DNA of 60,833 nt from Zygnema cylindricum (taxonomy: Eukaryota > Streptophyta > Zygnematophyceae > Zygnematales > Zygnemataceae): contig JBBHKE010000473.1 of assembly GCA_037447655.1 (NCBI GenBank), positions 1 through 60,833 on the forward strand, read 5' to 3'. The notes below the pieces were generated by a model that saw only the letters and a program-made list of their open reading frames with translations, was not told the origin of the DNA and ran no database searches. Shown here piece by piece: positions 36,875 through 48,587 of the stretch (position 1 is its first letter; each line of letters opens with the position of its first letter). A program made the translations under genes and the position numbers.

Positions 36875-38425
36875 TTTTTTATGGATTCCTTAAGAGATTT
36901 CACGTGGAGGGAGGAGATGGAGAGGAGAGAGGAGAGAGGAGAGAGGAGAGAGGGACGAAGGAAAGAGAGGGAAATGAGAGATGCGTGGAAGAGGAGAGAG
37001 ATTAACAGTGCGATTTCCTTTCAGAAAATGGTATGTACCATATTGTTCTATACTCCAAAATATTTATTGACTTTATACATTTTGGTTCATTTATAAATTT
37101 TTAATTTTAAGGTCTGCTTTCTTGTGAACGCACTCTATTTTCTGTTCGCGGCCATGGGAGAAATCGAACGAAACGTCGCTTTTTGTAACGCGGCGGAAAA
37201 CGAAAGCTTGGCGTTCATAAAGATGTAATAAAATCTGATTTTGGCGTTCACAAAATCTTTCCAAATAAACGGCTTCGATTCTGCCACGTGTTCAATGCGA
37301 AAGCGATCGAAAGGTCGCCGATTATTATTTTGCATGCAGTGCGCGCCGACATTGTTAAGCCGCGTGGAAAGGAAACATCTGAGACGTAGGTTTTTTGGAA
37401 TGCAAAGTTAGACGACACGTGGCGGTCATTAAAAATGACGATTAATTGACGCTTCGTCATGACTCCCACGTGGGTTGAAAGCTCGATGTTTTCTGTTTTT
37501 ATACCATAATTAGAGTTGACAAGCAAATCTTATACTTCTATTACTCGGTTTCTTGGGAAATCTGACTGAAATAATTTCAAGAAACAACATGTACAGTGGA
37601 ACTACGTGGCACTGGAAACTAACAAAACAATAAAAATAGGAAATAAATTTTGGAAAACAACAAAAATAGTAAACAAATTTTGGAATTGGTAGAAACTTTT
37701 GAGAGAGGGTTTTGCCATTTTTGGTGTTTCGGACTTTTCAGGAAGTGAGAGGTAGGGAACAAGTCCTTGAACCTTTTGGACTGCAAGATTTTTATTATTA
37801 TTATAATTTTTCTCATTCTGTTAAAGCTAATATCGAACCGATATATTGAAAAAATAGTATCGCCGATATTTATGAAACAACGCCATCATTTGAAGAACAT
37901 CAATACAAAAAAAATCTTCAAGAGGCCATGCAGCCTCTTTCTCCGTCTCTATCCTCACTCTCCTTCCCTAAGCAATATTTTCCATGACTCAACCTCAAAA
38001 GGTGTGGAAAATAAGCAAATTTGACCCTTGTTATCTATTACTCTTCAGTCACCATTAAATGACACTTCTTTTTCTTCTTTTTGACACAATAAAAATAAAA
38101 ATAAAAAAAATACACTGTTATTCGCTATTAGAGTAAAGAAGTTATTGGTGTGGGATTTATATAAGGGTCATTAGTTCTAATTCAGTCTCGAATGACGTGG
38201 CTGCTTTCGAACCGTTTTAAAGAATTAACCTTAAGAGAAAAAAACCAATTGGTGTTAACCACACTATTTTAGGTTGAAGGGAAAAATTTAGGGCCGCCGA
38301 TATAGTGGTATCGAGACTAATAGCGATAGTGGTTCACAGTGTAGTATTCACAATTTTTTTTCCCATAACTTTCCTTTTCATTTTTTTCAGCTTATCCTCT
38401 ACTGTTTTATCCCAAAAACTCACTA
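36875..38425. promoter_or_regulatory. Bidirectional promoter region of lysozyme genes A and B, with three G-boxes
   Basis: The 1.55 kb between the two start codons contains CACGTG at 37285-37290, 37416-37421 and 37467-37472. This is the core bound by plant bHLH and bZIP factors (G-box/ABRE). A GA-rich tract (36905-36990) lies just upstream of gene A, and a 233-bp MITE (38111-38343) lies about 80 bp upstream of the gene B start. Use in regulation is inferred. The equivalent region of unit 2 keeps only one of the three boxes (46290-46295). Confidence 0.5.
38111..38343. mobile_element. 233-bp TA-flanked MITE (M6) upstream of lysozyme gene B
   Basis: Ends are TACACTGTTATTCGCTATTA and CTAATAGCGATAGTGGTTCA, closing with CAGTGTA. 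The same element is present at the same place in unit 2 (46962-47212), so it inserted before the segmental duplication. Confidence 0.8.
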
Positions 38426-39723
38426 ATGGCTTCCTTTCTCACTCCAGTTCTGATATTCGTTTTCCTTTGTACCACTTTACTTCCATTTGTAGCATTATAT
38501 AAAGAATCCGACTCTAAACCCCAACTTAAATTACAGTTGAGAGACGATATCGGAGGAAATCGGCTTTCTTTTTGGCGAAATTTCGACAATCTTCGAAATA
38601 TCGGAACGATTCGGACACTTTGCATTCCAAAAACTTCGAAATTTTTGGAAAAACAGGAGGGAAGACACTCATGTGCTTATAATAGTTCAGGAAATTTTCG
38701 GGCAGTCGGGGTCGGATTTAATTTGGACGAAGATCCTGATTTGGCGAAAAGAGACCTCGGAATTTTGAAGATCGATTACGACGAGGTGGGTAAAATTGAA
38801 TTTAAGAATGTTTCAAATTTCTTATTAAATTTTTCGTTCTACCCATTTTTTTTTTGGGAAAAGAAAAAATGGGACTTGGGTGAAAAGAAGTCTGATTAAT
38901 TTTTGGGAACAGATGACCCTGGGATTCAGATTTTGTAGAAAAAGATTCAGTTTAAGACCCATTAAATTTTTTTCAAATCTACATTTTAATCGGATTAAAA
39001 ATTACGTCGTTGGAAAACTAGATTTCTCTGCCAATTTTGTGCAGTAAAGGGAAATGCAGAAGTTCAAGAAGTGCTTGACTAAAGGAAAAACACGCAAAGA
39101 AATTGTATAAAACCGAATGCTAGTATGTAAAATTGTCAAGAATCGGCCCGAATAACGACTTGAGATGTGTTTGAGCCTTAGGATATTATTGCCGCTTTTA
39201 CTTTTCGACATTTATGTTGATAATTATGATTAACAATTGTTTGTTTTCTTGCTTATAGTTTTACCGAGGAGGCTCTCGATGTTTGAATTTGTTTGAATGA
39301 TAACCATATGGATTTCCTTCTCTTTCTCACATCAACATTTATGTCACTAATATTTCAAATATTGTTTGTTTTTCTTGCTTATAGGTATACCGAGGCTCTC
39401 GATGTTTAAGCGATAACCAGATAGATGTCCTTCTCCTTCTCACTTCAAGACGAGTTTTGGATCTCGCTTCCGGAAGAGCTCCTTTGGATGAGTGGTGCTG
39501 TGACATTCAAAAAGTGTATGCAGATATTGCTCTCACTACATGGACTTCTGAAAAACCATGGAAAGAATTGACTGACTTTACGGAAAAAACTCGCTCTCAT
39601 AACTGGGAAGACGCAGCTAAGGCGTTGAAGGAGATCGAGTGGTGTACTCGTTTCGAAAAAAGGTGCGATGTTTCAGTGAAAACTATAAAAAATGGGTGTC
39701 AGCAAATGGAAAGTGTGGCATAG
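38426..39723 (+). CDS. Secreted phage-type (GH24-like) lysozyme, gene B
   Basis: Exons 38426-38785 (120 codons) and 39385-39723 (112 codons plus stop), with a GTGGGT...TTATAG intron of 599 nt in the same place and phase as gene A; 232 residues. Signal peptide at residues 1-24 (MASFLTPVLIFVFLCTTLLP). The core is FLEKQEGRHSCAYNSSGNFR, AVGVGFNLDEDPDLAKRDLG, then DYDEVYRGSRCLSDNQIDVL, CCDIQKVYADIALTTW, HNWEDAAKALKEIEWCTRFE and IKNGC. The proposed general acid is E78; the canonical Asp and Thr positions are Ser87 and Ala93. Cysteines at 66, 83, 127, 158, 159, 207, 214 and 225 match gene A one for one. The likely substrate would be bacterial peptidoglycan, making it a defence or digestion enzyme, but the changed active-site residues leave activity open. 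A decayed copy of the exon 2 start lies inside the intron. Confidence 0.78.
39240..39345 (+). repeat. Decayed duplicate of the exon 2 splice junction in gene B intron
   Basis: CTTGCTTATAG at 39250-39260, followed by TTTTACCGAGGAGGCTCTCG, repeats the true junction at 39374-39404 (CTTGCTTATAG|GTATACCGAGGCTCTCG). The duplicate runs into a stop after CysTrp-less coding sequence and is out of frame, so using this acceptor would end the protein early. Confidence 0.75.
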
Positions 39724-40944
39724 GACGAGTCTTTAACCTTAAAGGGAGTTTTGAAACGTTGTACTTGAAGGAAGCTAACAAAAAGCGAAGCTGGGGTCTT
39801 GACGCAAAAAGGATATTTCGTAGCCGGGTTTTAGTTTTCCTTGAGGGAGCATTACAGGCAAATGTTATTAGAAACTTTTGCCTATTGCTGTGACACAGTA
39901 TATCTGGTTTGTCTGTTGTTGTATTAATAAGCAGGAAGATTCAATTTTTTGTCTCCATGTCGTTACAAAACTATGTCTGATTCAAGTTTTGTGCCTTAAA
40001 GAAAATAAAAACATGGTAGGTCAGTTTGTTATAAAGCGAAAAAACAAACAGAATGAACAAACTTCAAATGAGAGTTCGCAAAACAACTTCAAATAAGTGT
40101 TCCTTCTACTGTTAAGGATCCAAAACAATGTTGTCCAAATCAGCGTCTAGTTTCCAACTTTTGTTCACTCTATTTGTCTTCTGATATACCCGTGATCAAA
40201 AGTTTTGTTCACTAATATGAATGTACGGTGTTTTGCTCCTCCTTGCTTCATTGGGTGCAAATGGATTTATATCAATATTTTATGAGAGTCCTTGATTGAA
40301 CGTTGAATGGTTTGTGATTCGCATTTGCTCCGAAGTTTTACTGTGTAATAGAAATGTACAATGCTTTGCTGCTCCTTAAAATGACCAAACGAAATTCACA
40401 ATTATTTTCTCCAGAAAACACCATTGAACAAAACCTAAACTTGTCAAATCCCCGTCTTGGTAAACCTTGTATTAACAAGGAACCCATAGTTTATTAAAAG
40501 CGCGATGGTCGGAGGGAAGTAAGCAAAAAGGAAAAGCAAGGCAAAAGAAACGAACACACAGAACATTAGATTTAGAAACGGGAAATGGTTTGTGGCAGTT
40601 CAATTCTTTAGTGAAATCCTCTTTCAACCAGACTCATGATGAATTTGCTATCTCATAACAAAAAAGTAAACAAATTAAAGAGAAAATTTTCAAGGGTATA
40701 TTTCTCATCGTCTTTGCATTATAAAGCCGTGGCTAAACAAGAAAACATACATCATCTAACGGTGTGTGTATTAGTACAGCTCCCCACACAAAACAATTAA
40801 TATGACGATAATCAGGGAACTCAAAATGACATACTATAGAAGAGTTCTACTTTCCTTCAGGAAACTTTATCGCCAAATTTTCATGGAAAAGTTTTCCTAC
40901 GCCCTCTGATACCGTGTAGTGTGATACCGTAGAGTGTAATATGG
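39724..40944. other. Gene B 3' flank, with a LINE 3'-end fragment
   Basis: No gene. TTTATTAAAAGCGCGATGGT at 40490-40509 begins a fragment of about 190 bp resembling the 3' ends of the LINE copies at 19461 and 40950. It is present in unit 2 as well (48588-48780), so it predates the duplication. Confidence 0.5.
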
Positions 40945-42720
40945 TTGACTTTATTAAAAAGTGCGATGGTAAAAAATCTGAGTCCATGGGAACAAAAGGA
41001 GCAACAATGCTAAAACTGGGAAACAACATGCGGTTGGAATAAAACAGCAAGGCAAAAGCAATAAAAATACAAAAAGATGGCAAGTAAACCGAAAACACCC
41101 AAAGAAGCAAAAAACACCAAACCAAACATGTAAGGAAAGATCCTAAATGAATCAAACAAACCCCAGCTTAACTAAAAATCTACGAACAACAACCGTTAAA
41201 GTCCCCGAATCCCAAAGGAGCACGGGGAGGGAGTTATGGAACAGGTCGACGATCCATAACTGCAATAGAGGATCGAAGGAGAATAGAAGCCTGCACTCGT
41301 TGTAGGGCCCCAGATAAATGTTGACGATAAAAAGAAGTAAGGACTGAAGTAGAAGGGCTCCCATGTCCTTGATACTCGAACGAGCGCTGACCACAAGCAT
41401 GGAGAAACTCGTCCAAAGCCACACCCAAACAACCAAATATCTCGACTGCCATCGGAATGAAGCCATCCATAGCATCGCGATGGGCATAATCACGCTCCTT
41501 CCCCCTAACTGGGAGTTCGCCGAAACGTCACCAAATGTGCGACGCACACCATCAAACAATACAATGTCAATCCGACGCGAAGAAATAATATGGGAAACCT
41601 CCCGACGAACAGAAAATCCCCCTTTGGAAGCGATATTAGCGATGGTGTCACGGATCATGTCGTGCGCCTGAATCAACTCGCCCTCGTGGGAGCAACGAAA
41701 CAAATGGATGTCGTCCGGCTCGAGAACGTGGTTAATGAACAAACAAGGGAGCCAAGCAAAGGTGGGTGAGGGAAGCCAAGCCGAAACCTGAGGGCCGTGG
41801 TAAACCGAGCCGGCTTAAAAGGGAGGGTGGAGAAAATAGGGGTAGCCAATAGCCAAGCTACGAAACCAAGCCCACAACAAAAGTGAAAGTGTGCACGCGA
41901 AGAATCGGAAGGAAGCGCCAGGAAAATCTCGGTCGTAATGGCAGCGACAGCCTGATTAGAAATGGATTCCTGAATACGCGCAACTGATGTCGTAACAAGA
42001 GTGGAAAGAACCGGCATGTCCGCAATAACAGTCGGAGGAAGAGAACATGATGCATCCAAAAGAGACTGCTGGAAGGCGAGCACACCTTCGGAAAAGCGGG
42101 GAACATCGGTAGAAAGAACAAGAGTGTTATGGCTGAGGGCTTAAAACCGCCCGAGAGAGCTTACCAACACGGCCCAAATGAACGACACGACGATAAGAGG
42201 ATGGGACATCTAAAGGCCTAGATGTACCACGCGGTGTGAAGGAAGCACTCGCAGCTCGATCCTCATGCTCGGCATGAAGGACCCTCGAATCACCCGAAGA
42301 AATCGTCGGCATCGAGCCATAGTCTCTCGAGCTCCGCTACCACCTCCACGGCCTGGTAAGACTAAGACCCAAAGAGAAAACAGGAAAAGGAGGTGCCACG
42401 GTTGAACATCTTTGGGATCGGAACAAATGGGGGACAAAGGGAGGTGGAGGGCGTCTTGTACGATAATCCGCACAGCCATGGGAATCCGCGTGTATAATTG
42501 GGGACGGTGGGATCCCAAATCATACGCTTTGAGGACGTCTATGTCACACACAAAAGCCCAATCTTCCACCGTAGGTCCGGTCGGAAGTGTGGTGGAAAGA
42601 AGGGTACTAGAGGGTGGGCTACCAAAGGCCAAGAATCGTCGACAACTCCGTGTATGTCGGGCGTAACCGGCACCGGCCGCGAAATGGTTGTGACACCTAG
42701 GACATTCTGTCCGTGTTGAG
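40945..42720 (-). mobile_element. LINE copy with N- and C-terminal domains but no reverse transcriptase
   Basis: Read on the minus strand from the right: a C2HC zinc finger at about 42650-42714 (ECPRCHNHFAAGAGYARHTR followed by SC), then VRIIVQDALHLPL, LPGRGGGSGARETMARCRRF and RVGKLSRA (42127-42632). Next, with no RT in between, come the C-terminal parts: FTTALRFRLGFPHPPLLGSL, EPDDIHLFRCSHEGELIQAH, DMIRDTIANIASKGGFSVRR and RIDIVLFDGVRRTFGD. N-terminal zinc fingers plus a C-terminal Cys/His knuckle and a nuclease-like block recall R2-type elements; that clade call is inference. Frameshifts separate the pieces. The 3' end lies near 40945 (AAAAGTGCGATGGT). It sits exactly between the two duplication units. 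Confidence 0.65.
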
Positions 42721-43439
42721 GCTTATGAGCGAGGTTTAGGTGGAGGAGGTGGGAGAGGGAGAATGGGCGAGGATGCGTGGCCGGACATGGTCTCAGAGGG
42801 AGATGTATGGGAATTGATAGAGTGAGAGGAACGGAAAAACAGGAGGAATAAAAAGAAACCATGGGAAAGAGATGGTGAAAATGGTTTTGGGACAGAAAGA
42901 GCATGGGTAGGGTGGGAAAAAAAAGATTCAAAGGAGAGAAAGTAGAGATATGGAAGAAGGGACCAAGGGGGGGGGGCGTGGGAAAGGGAAGAAGATCGAA
43001 ACAATGGTGTCCGAGGAGGGTGTATGTGGGGGTGAATGGCCGACAGGGAAGAAAAGGGGAGGATAAAAAGGTTGATACCGAAAAAAAGGGGGGTGAGACG
43101 AGGATTCACGTGTCGATTTTTGGTAAGGGAGGAGTGATGGTGGAAATCGATGACGAAAAAGATGGGGAAAGGGAGAGGGGAGGTAAAGAATTTGATGCTG
43201 GAAAAAGGGGGGTAAGTGGGAGAAAGGGGAGGAAGAGTGTCTAACTATCAGTTTTTGGTTGGAGGAGAGTTGGTGAGAAAATCGATGTCGAAAAAGAGGG
43301 GGGTTGTGGAAGGTGGCAGCTTTGCCATGGGGAAGAAGGGGAAATTGCTGCTCAGGGAAGGGATAAATAATGTAAAAAAAGGAGGGAGGGGGGGGAGGGG
43401 GGGAAAGGGAAAGGGAAGGAGAATTGTCGGTTTTTATTT

Positions 43440-43474
<35 letters not shown>

Positions 43475-43668
43475 GCGGTAGTTGTTTTTGATGTGTGTGT
43501 ATTTTTAGTTGGGGGGATGGGGTTTCTGGCAATAAATGGAGAGTGGGGAAGAGTTTAGTAATGACATATGAGGGTCGCACCTATGATTTCGCCAATGTGT
43601 TTGCGTTAGAAGCGGCCACAGGCTAGACCCGTAGGTTCATAGTGACGAGGAGTAGGTGCTGTCGCGTA
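42721..43668. repeat. G-rich low-complexity region with a (GT)n run
   Basis: G/A-rich DNA including (GT)n at 43442-43470 and homopurine runs (43380-43420). It could be the 5' part of the LINE. The Pro/Ser-rich frame on the minus strand (42723-43109) has no domain I recognise. Confidence 0.6.
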
Positions 43669-44479
43669 GTATGCATTTGCTTTCAATCTTTCTTTTCTCA
43701 AAGTTGCTTTCTATCTTTCTCTTCTCAAAGTTCTAGGATTTGAATATACATGGAAAAAAAGGTTTTCTTACGTTTTCAATTGATATTTTTGTTTAAAGCT
43801 TTGAATATGAAATTGATGGAGAATGTAAAACCATTTCCATACCAATAGAAACTCATGTTGGATGTATACAAAAGTTCAATACAAAAATATTAACCGTTGG
43901 AAAACAAATCATCACTACAAAATCGAGGAAAACTAAAGACCCCATCCTCAGATCCCCTCCATTTCTTAGCCTAAAATCCGTAATGCTAAAAGACAGCAAA
44001 AGTTGTTTGAAATTTGAGAAAATTGCCTTACGCTGTGCTGACCTCACTATTCTATTTATAAGTTTCGAAGACATGGGAAAGGCTGACTAGCTGAAAAGTT
44101 CGCTGACTATTCACCTTCATTGAAAGTGAAAAAAGGCATATTCACATATTCCATACAAACCCAAAATCTGAAACTCCTTTTACTTTATTTATCGTCTCAC
44201 CTATTTCTACTCCTCCTCTACCTCGCCCATTTCCTTTCGCTGACGTCAAGACTTTCCTCACCTCTCGTAATTTCTTTGCTCTCCCACCTCTCTACTATCC
44301 TCACCCAATATTTCTCCTCACACAGCCTCTTTATCCCTCCGTCCATCTCCTGACTCCGTTTCCTTCCACATCTTTCCCCAACCTCACACCAATCGATTCT
44401 ACCACCACTTCCTTTATCCCTCATCACCTCCATCACACCTCTCCTAATAACTCCGCCTCCCTCATACCTCTCATCATAG

Positions 44480-45819
44480 TTGTCACACAACTGTCCCTCC
44501 AACGCCTCCGCCGCGGCCTTCCACGCTTGGCACTTGTCTTATCCACGAATCCGACAAATCTCGCCACGGTTTCGCTGAATCCCAGGTGGTGAGTGCCACG
44601 TCAGCATACACTTTTTGGATGTCGCAACACCATTGGTCGAGAGACGAGGCTTGCTCGGCCGCGAGATCGAGAGCTCGATTGGAGGTGAGGAGGAGGAGAA
44701 AGGTGATTTGAAAATCGTTGAGGCATTGGGAGCCGTTGTAGACCTAGGGGGCAGGAGAGGGAGAGGGAGAGGAAGAGGGAGAGGAGAGGGAGAGAGAGAG
44801 GAGAGAGAGAGTGAGAGGAGAAGGAGAGGAAAAAGTGAGGTAGAGGAGAGAATGACGGGAGGAAGAGGGGAGGAGGAGAGACATGGAGAGGAGAAGAGGA
44901 GACGTGAGAGAAAGGAGAGGAAGAGGAGGGGAGTGAGGAGAAGAGTGAGGAGAGGGGGAGAGAAGAAGTAAGCTAATTATTGAAGAGAAGGAAATTTTGG
45001 ATGTGAGAGGTCCCTTTGCTTTTGGTACAAGTCTTTTTCAATTAATTTGTAAAACCCGCAATACATTCAAGTAGAAAATAATTTTTTGAACCAAAAAATA
45101 CTCAAAACTAAGTTATACCAATTTTTTCTTTTCGGGCAAATGAAAACCGAAAGAAAGAAAATAGAGCAGGTGAAAAATTTACTAGGAGCAAAATTAAAGA
45201 AAATTAATTGAAGTTCAAGTACAACAACTTAATCCTTTTTAAGCTTATCATTATATAAATTTAATATATATTTTTAATGAATACTTACATAACCACAGTA
45301 ATACGTCCGTTTTTACCAAATTTGAAAACCCAATTCTAGTTTTATACCAGTTTTTTTGTGATCCAATGTGTTGGTTCACAATTCTAATTAATATACCCAT
45401 TATTACCCAAATATGTAAAGTCCCATTATATTTTATGCACCCACTTTTTCGTAGTCCAATGTTAAGGTTCCCAATTCTAATTTTGCGGTTTCAGGATTAT
45501 CGTCCAAATTATATCCAACTCCAACTGCCCGAAAATTTCCTGAACTATTATAAGCACAAGAATGTCTTCCCTCCTGTCTCTCCAAATATTGCGAAGTCTT
45601 CGGAATACAAAAACTTCGAATCGTCGCAAACTTTTGAACGGTTTCAGAAATTTCCAAATTTTGCCCAAAAAAAGTTAAAATCTCGGCAAAAATTTTGGAG
45701 GTTTTGACGGTGGTTTGAAGTCCAACACGGGAGCATTCGAAAGTTGAGAAAAAAAATGTCACGAGGAAAAGTGTACAAATGGGGTAGATTTTTCGGGAGA
45801 AGAGAGACAGAGAAGCCAT
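44480..45819 (-). pseudogene. Lysozyme-like gene C, frameshifted copy of A
   Basis: Exon 1 (45445-45819, 125 codons) is intact and nearly identical to gene A: signal peptide, YLERQEGRHSCAYNSSGNFR core, GTGGGT donor. The exon 2 acceptor is kept, so exon 2 begins at 44743 (VYNGSQCLNDFQITFLLLLT). It stays in frame until WRDLSD. Relative to gene A it then loses one base at about 44548 and another at about 44529, and shows a further length change at about 44490. The conserved EWKAA...DWC...RC...GC end is therefore lost. It may still be transcribed; a truncated secreted product is possible but would lack half the C-terminal domain. Confidence 0.8.
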
Positions 45820-46289
45820 TTTTGATGGATTCCTTTGGGGATTCCAGATGAAGGGAAGAGATGGAGAGGAGAGAGGAGAGAGGAGAGAGGGACGAAGGAA
45901 GGCGAGGGAAATGCGAGATGTATGGAAGAGGAGAGATTACCAGCACGATTTCCTTTCAGAAAATGGTATAGACCATATCTTTCCTTCACTTCAAAATATT
46001 TGTTGTCTTCATACATTTTGGTTCATTACACTATTTTCTGTTTGCAGCCTTGGGATAAATCGGACGAAACGTCGCTTTTCGTAACGTAACGGAAAACGAA
46101 AGCTTGGCGTTCATAAAGATGAAATATTTTTTTTTCCAAATAAACGGCTTTGAGTTTGTCACGGGTTCAGCACGAAAGCGATCGAAAGGTCGCCGATTAT
46201 TCTTTTGCATGCAGAGCGCGCCGGAATGTTTTAGCCGCGTGGAGAAACTATCTGAGACGTAGGTTTTTTTGCAAATGCAAAGAAGACGA

Positions 46290-46295
46290 CACGTG
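46290..46295. promoter_or_regulatory. Single remaining G-box in the unit 2 promoter
   Basis: CACGTG inside GACGACACGTGGCGGTCAT, matching 37416-37421 of unit 1. The sites equivalent to the other two boxes have changed (CACGGG near 46158, CAAGTG near 46338). Confidence 0.5.
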
Positions 46296-46961
46296 GCGGT
46301 CATAAGAAATGACGATTAACGCTTCGTCATGACTCCCAAGTGGGTCGAACTCTCGACATTTTTTCTTCTATACCATAACCAGAGTTGATAAACAAATCTT
46401 ATACTTCTCCTACTCGGTTTCTTGGGAAATCTGACTGAAATAATTTCAAGAAACAACATATACAGTGAACTACTTGGCACTGGAACTAACAAAACAACAA
46501 AAATAATAAACAAATTTTGGTATTGGTAGAAATTTTTGAGAGAGGGTTTTGCCGTTTCGGTGTTTTGGACTTCTCAGGAAGTGAGAGTTACAGGGGACAA
46601 GTCCTGGAATCTTTTGGACTGCAAGAATCATTTTTTTTCTTCATTCTGTAAAGCTAGTATCGAACGGATATCTACCGATTTAGAAAACAATGCCATCATG
46701 TGAAGAACACCAATAAAAAAAAACTTCATGTGGCCATGCAGGATGATGTGGCAAAATATCTTCTGGCCTGAGAGGTTACGCATTCTCCATCCTCCTCTCT
46801 CTCTCTCGGTCTCTATTCTCACTCTCCTTCCCCAAGCAATATTTTCCATGACTCAACCTCAAAAGGTGTGGAATATCAGCGAATTTGACCCTTGTTACAT
46901 ATTGCTCTTCAGTCACCATTAAATGAAACCTCTTTTTTCTTCTTTTTGACAGAAAAAAAAA

Positions 46962-47212
46962 TACACTGTGATTCGCTATCAGAGTAAAGAAGTTACTAAT
47001 GTGGGGTTTATGATGGTGTCATTAATTCTAATTCAGTCTCGAATGACGTGGCTGCTTTTGAACTGTTTTAAAGAATTAGCCTTAAGAAAGAAAAGACAAT
47101 TAGTGTTATCCACACTATTTTAGGTTGAAGGGCCAGAATTCAGGGCCGCCGATATCGTGCTATCGACACTATCCCTCTTCCCCTCCCCCCCCTGATAGTG
47201 AGTCACGGTGTA
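46962..47212. mobile_element. TA-flanked MITE (M7), duplicate of M6
   Basis: Ends are TACACTGTGATTCGCTATCA and GATAGTGAGTCACGGTGTA. It is in the same place as M6 relative to the lysozyme-like copy, with an added C/T-rich insertion near 47175. Confidence 0.8.
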
Positions 47213-47310
47213 GTTTTCACAAAAAAAATTCCTATAACTTTCCTTTTCCCTGACACAAAAGCCATTTTTTCCAGCTTTAACCTCTACTATTTTATCCCAA
47301 AAACTCACTA

Positions 47311-47657
47311 ATGGCTTCCTTTCTCACTCCAGTTCTGATATTCGTTTTCCTTTGTATCACTTTACTTCCATTTGTAGCAGTATGTAAAGACTCCGACTCT
47401 AAACCCCAACTTAAATTACAGTTGAGAGACGATATCGGAGGAAATCGGCTTTCTTTTTGGCGAAATTTTGACAATCTTCGAAATATCGGAACGATTCGGA
47501 CACTGTATTCCAAAAACTTCGAAATTTCTGGAAAAACAGGAGGGGTGCTTGTAATAGTTCCGGAAATTTTCAGGCAGTTGGGGTCAGATTTAATTTGGAC
47601 GAAGATCCCGATTTGGCGAAAAGAGACCTAGGAATTTTGAAGATCGATTACGACGAG
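47311..47657 (+). pseudogene. Lysozyme-like gene D, broken copy of B lacking exon 2
   Basis: Exon 1 begins with the same signal peptide as gene B (MASFLTPVLIFVFLCITLLP). It has a 2-base deletion at about 47504 (B reads CACTTTGCATTCC, D reads CACTGTATTCC) and an 11-base deletion at about 47541. The second removes the codons around the proposed catalytic Glu. The donor GAGGTGGGTAAA survives at 47655. The following intron jumps at about 47965 into sequence that lies 3' of exon 2 in unit 1, so exon 2 is deleted altogether. Non-functional. Confidence 0.88.
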
Positions 47658-48587
47658 GTGGGTAAAATTGAATTTAAGAATGTTTCAAATTTCTTATTAA
47701 CTTTTTTGTTCTACCCTTTTTTTTGTTTGTAAAAGAAAAGAAGGGACTTGGTTGAAAATAAGTCTGATTACTTTTTGGGATTCAGATTTTGTAAACGTTT
47801 GAGACCCTTTTTAATTTTGCCAAATCAACATTTTAATCGGATTAAAAACTACGTCGTTGGAAAACTAGATTTCTCTGCCAATTTTGTGCAGTAAAAGGAA
47901 ATGCACAAGTTCAAGAAGTGCTTGACTAAAGAGCAAAAACACGCAAAAACCGGTTGCTAGTTCGTAAAATTGCTGCGAAGGAAGATTCAGTTTTTTGTCT
48001 CCACGTCGTTACAAAAATATGTCGATTGAAGTTTTGTGCCTTAAAAAAGAAACCATGGTAGTTCAGTTTGTTATAAAGCGAAAAAAACAAACAGAATGAA
48101 CAAACTGCAAATGAGATTTCGCAAAACAATTTCAAAGAAGTGTTCCTTCCACTGTCAAGGATCCAAAACAATGTTGTCCAAATTGGCATCTGGTTTCCAG
48201 TTTCTGTTCTCTTTTATGTATTTTGATATTCCTGTGATCAAAAGTGTTGTTGAATAATATGAATGTACAGTGTTTTGCTCCTCCTTGCTTCATTGGGTGC
48301 AAATGGATTTATGTCAATATTTTATAATATCCCTTGTTCCTCCTTGCTTAAATTGACCAAATAATGACATTGTCTTAGATTTAAAAAACGTTGAATGGTT
48401 TGTGATTCACCTTTGCTCCGAAGTTTTGCTGTATAATAGAAAAGCATGATGCTTCGCTGTTCCTTAAAATGACCAAACAAAATTCACAATTATTTTCTCC
48501 AGAAAAGATCATCGAACAAAACCAAAACTTGCCAAATCCTGGTCCTGGTCTCTATTTTTCTTAGATTAACAAGGAACCTAGACTTTA

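Larger units (their letters stand above)
34659..40935. repeat. Segmental duplication, unit 1
   Basis: The whole block is matched, in the same order and orientation, by 43669-49060. Shared landmarks are TATGCATTTGCTTTCAATCT at the left edge, the two lysozyme-like genes, the TA-flanked MITE between them, and the CTCTGATACCG sequence at the right edge (40910 and 49052). Confidence 0.92.

Noticed and set aside
43216-43491. Gly/Lys-rich open frame
   Set aside because: Low-complexity purine tract; opposite-strand shadow of the LINE 5' region.
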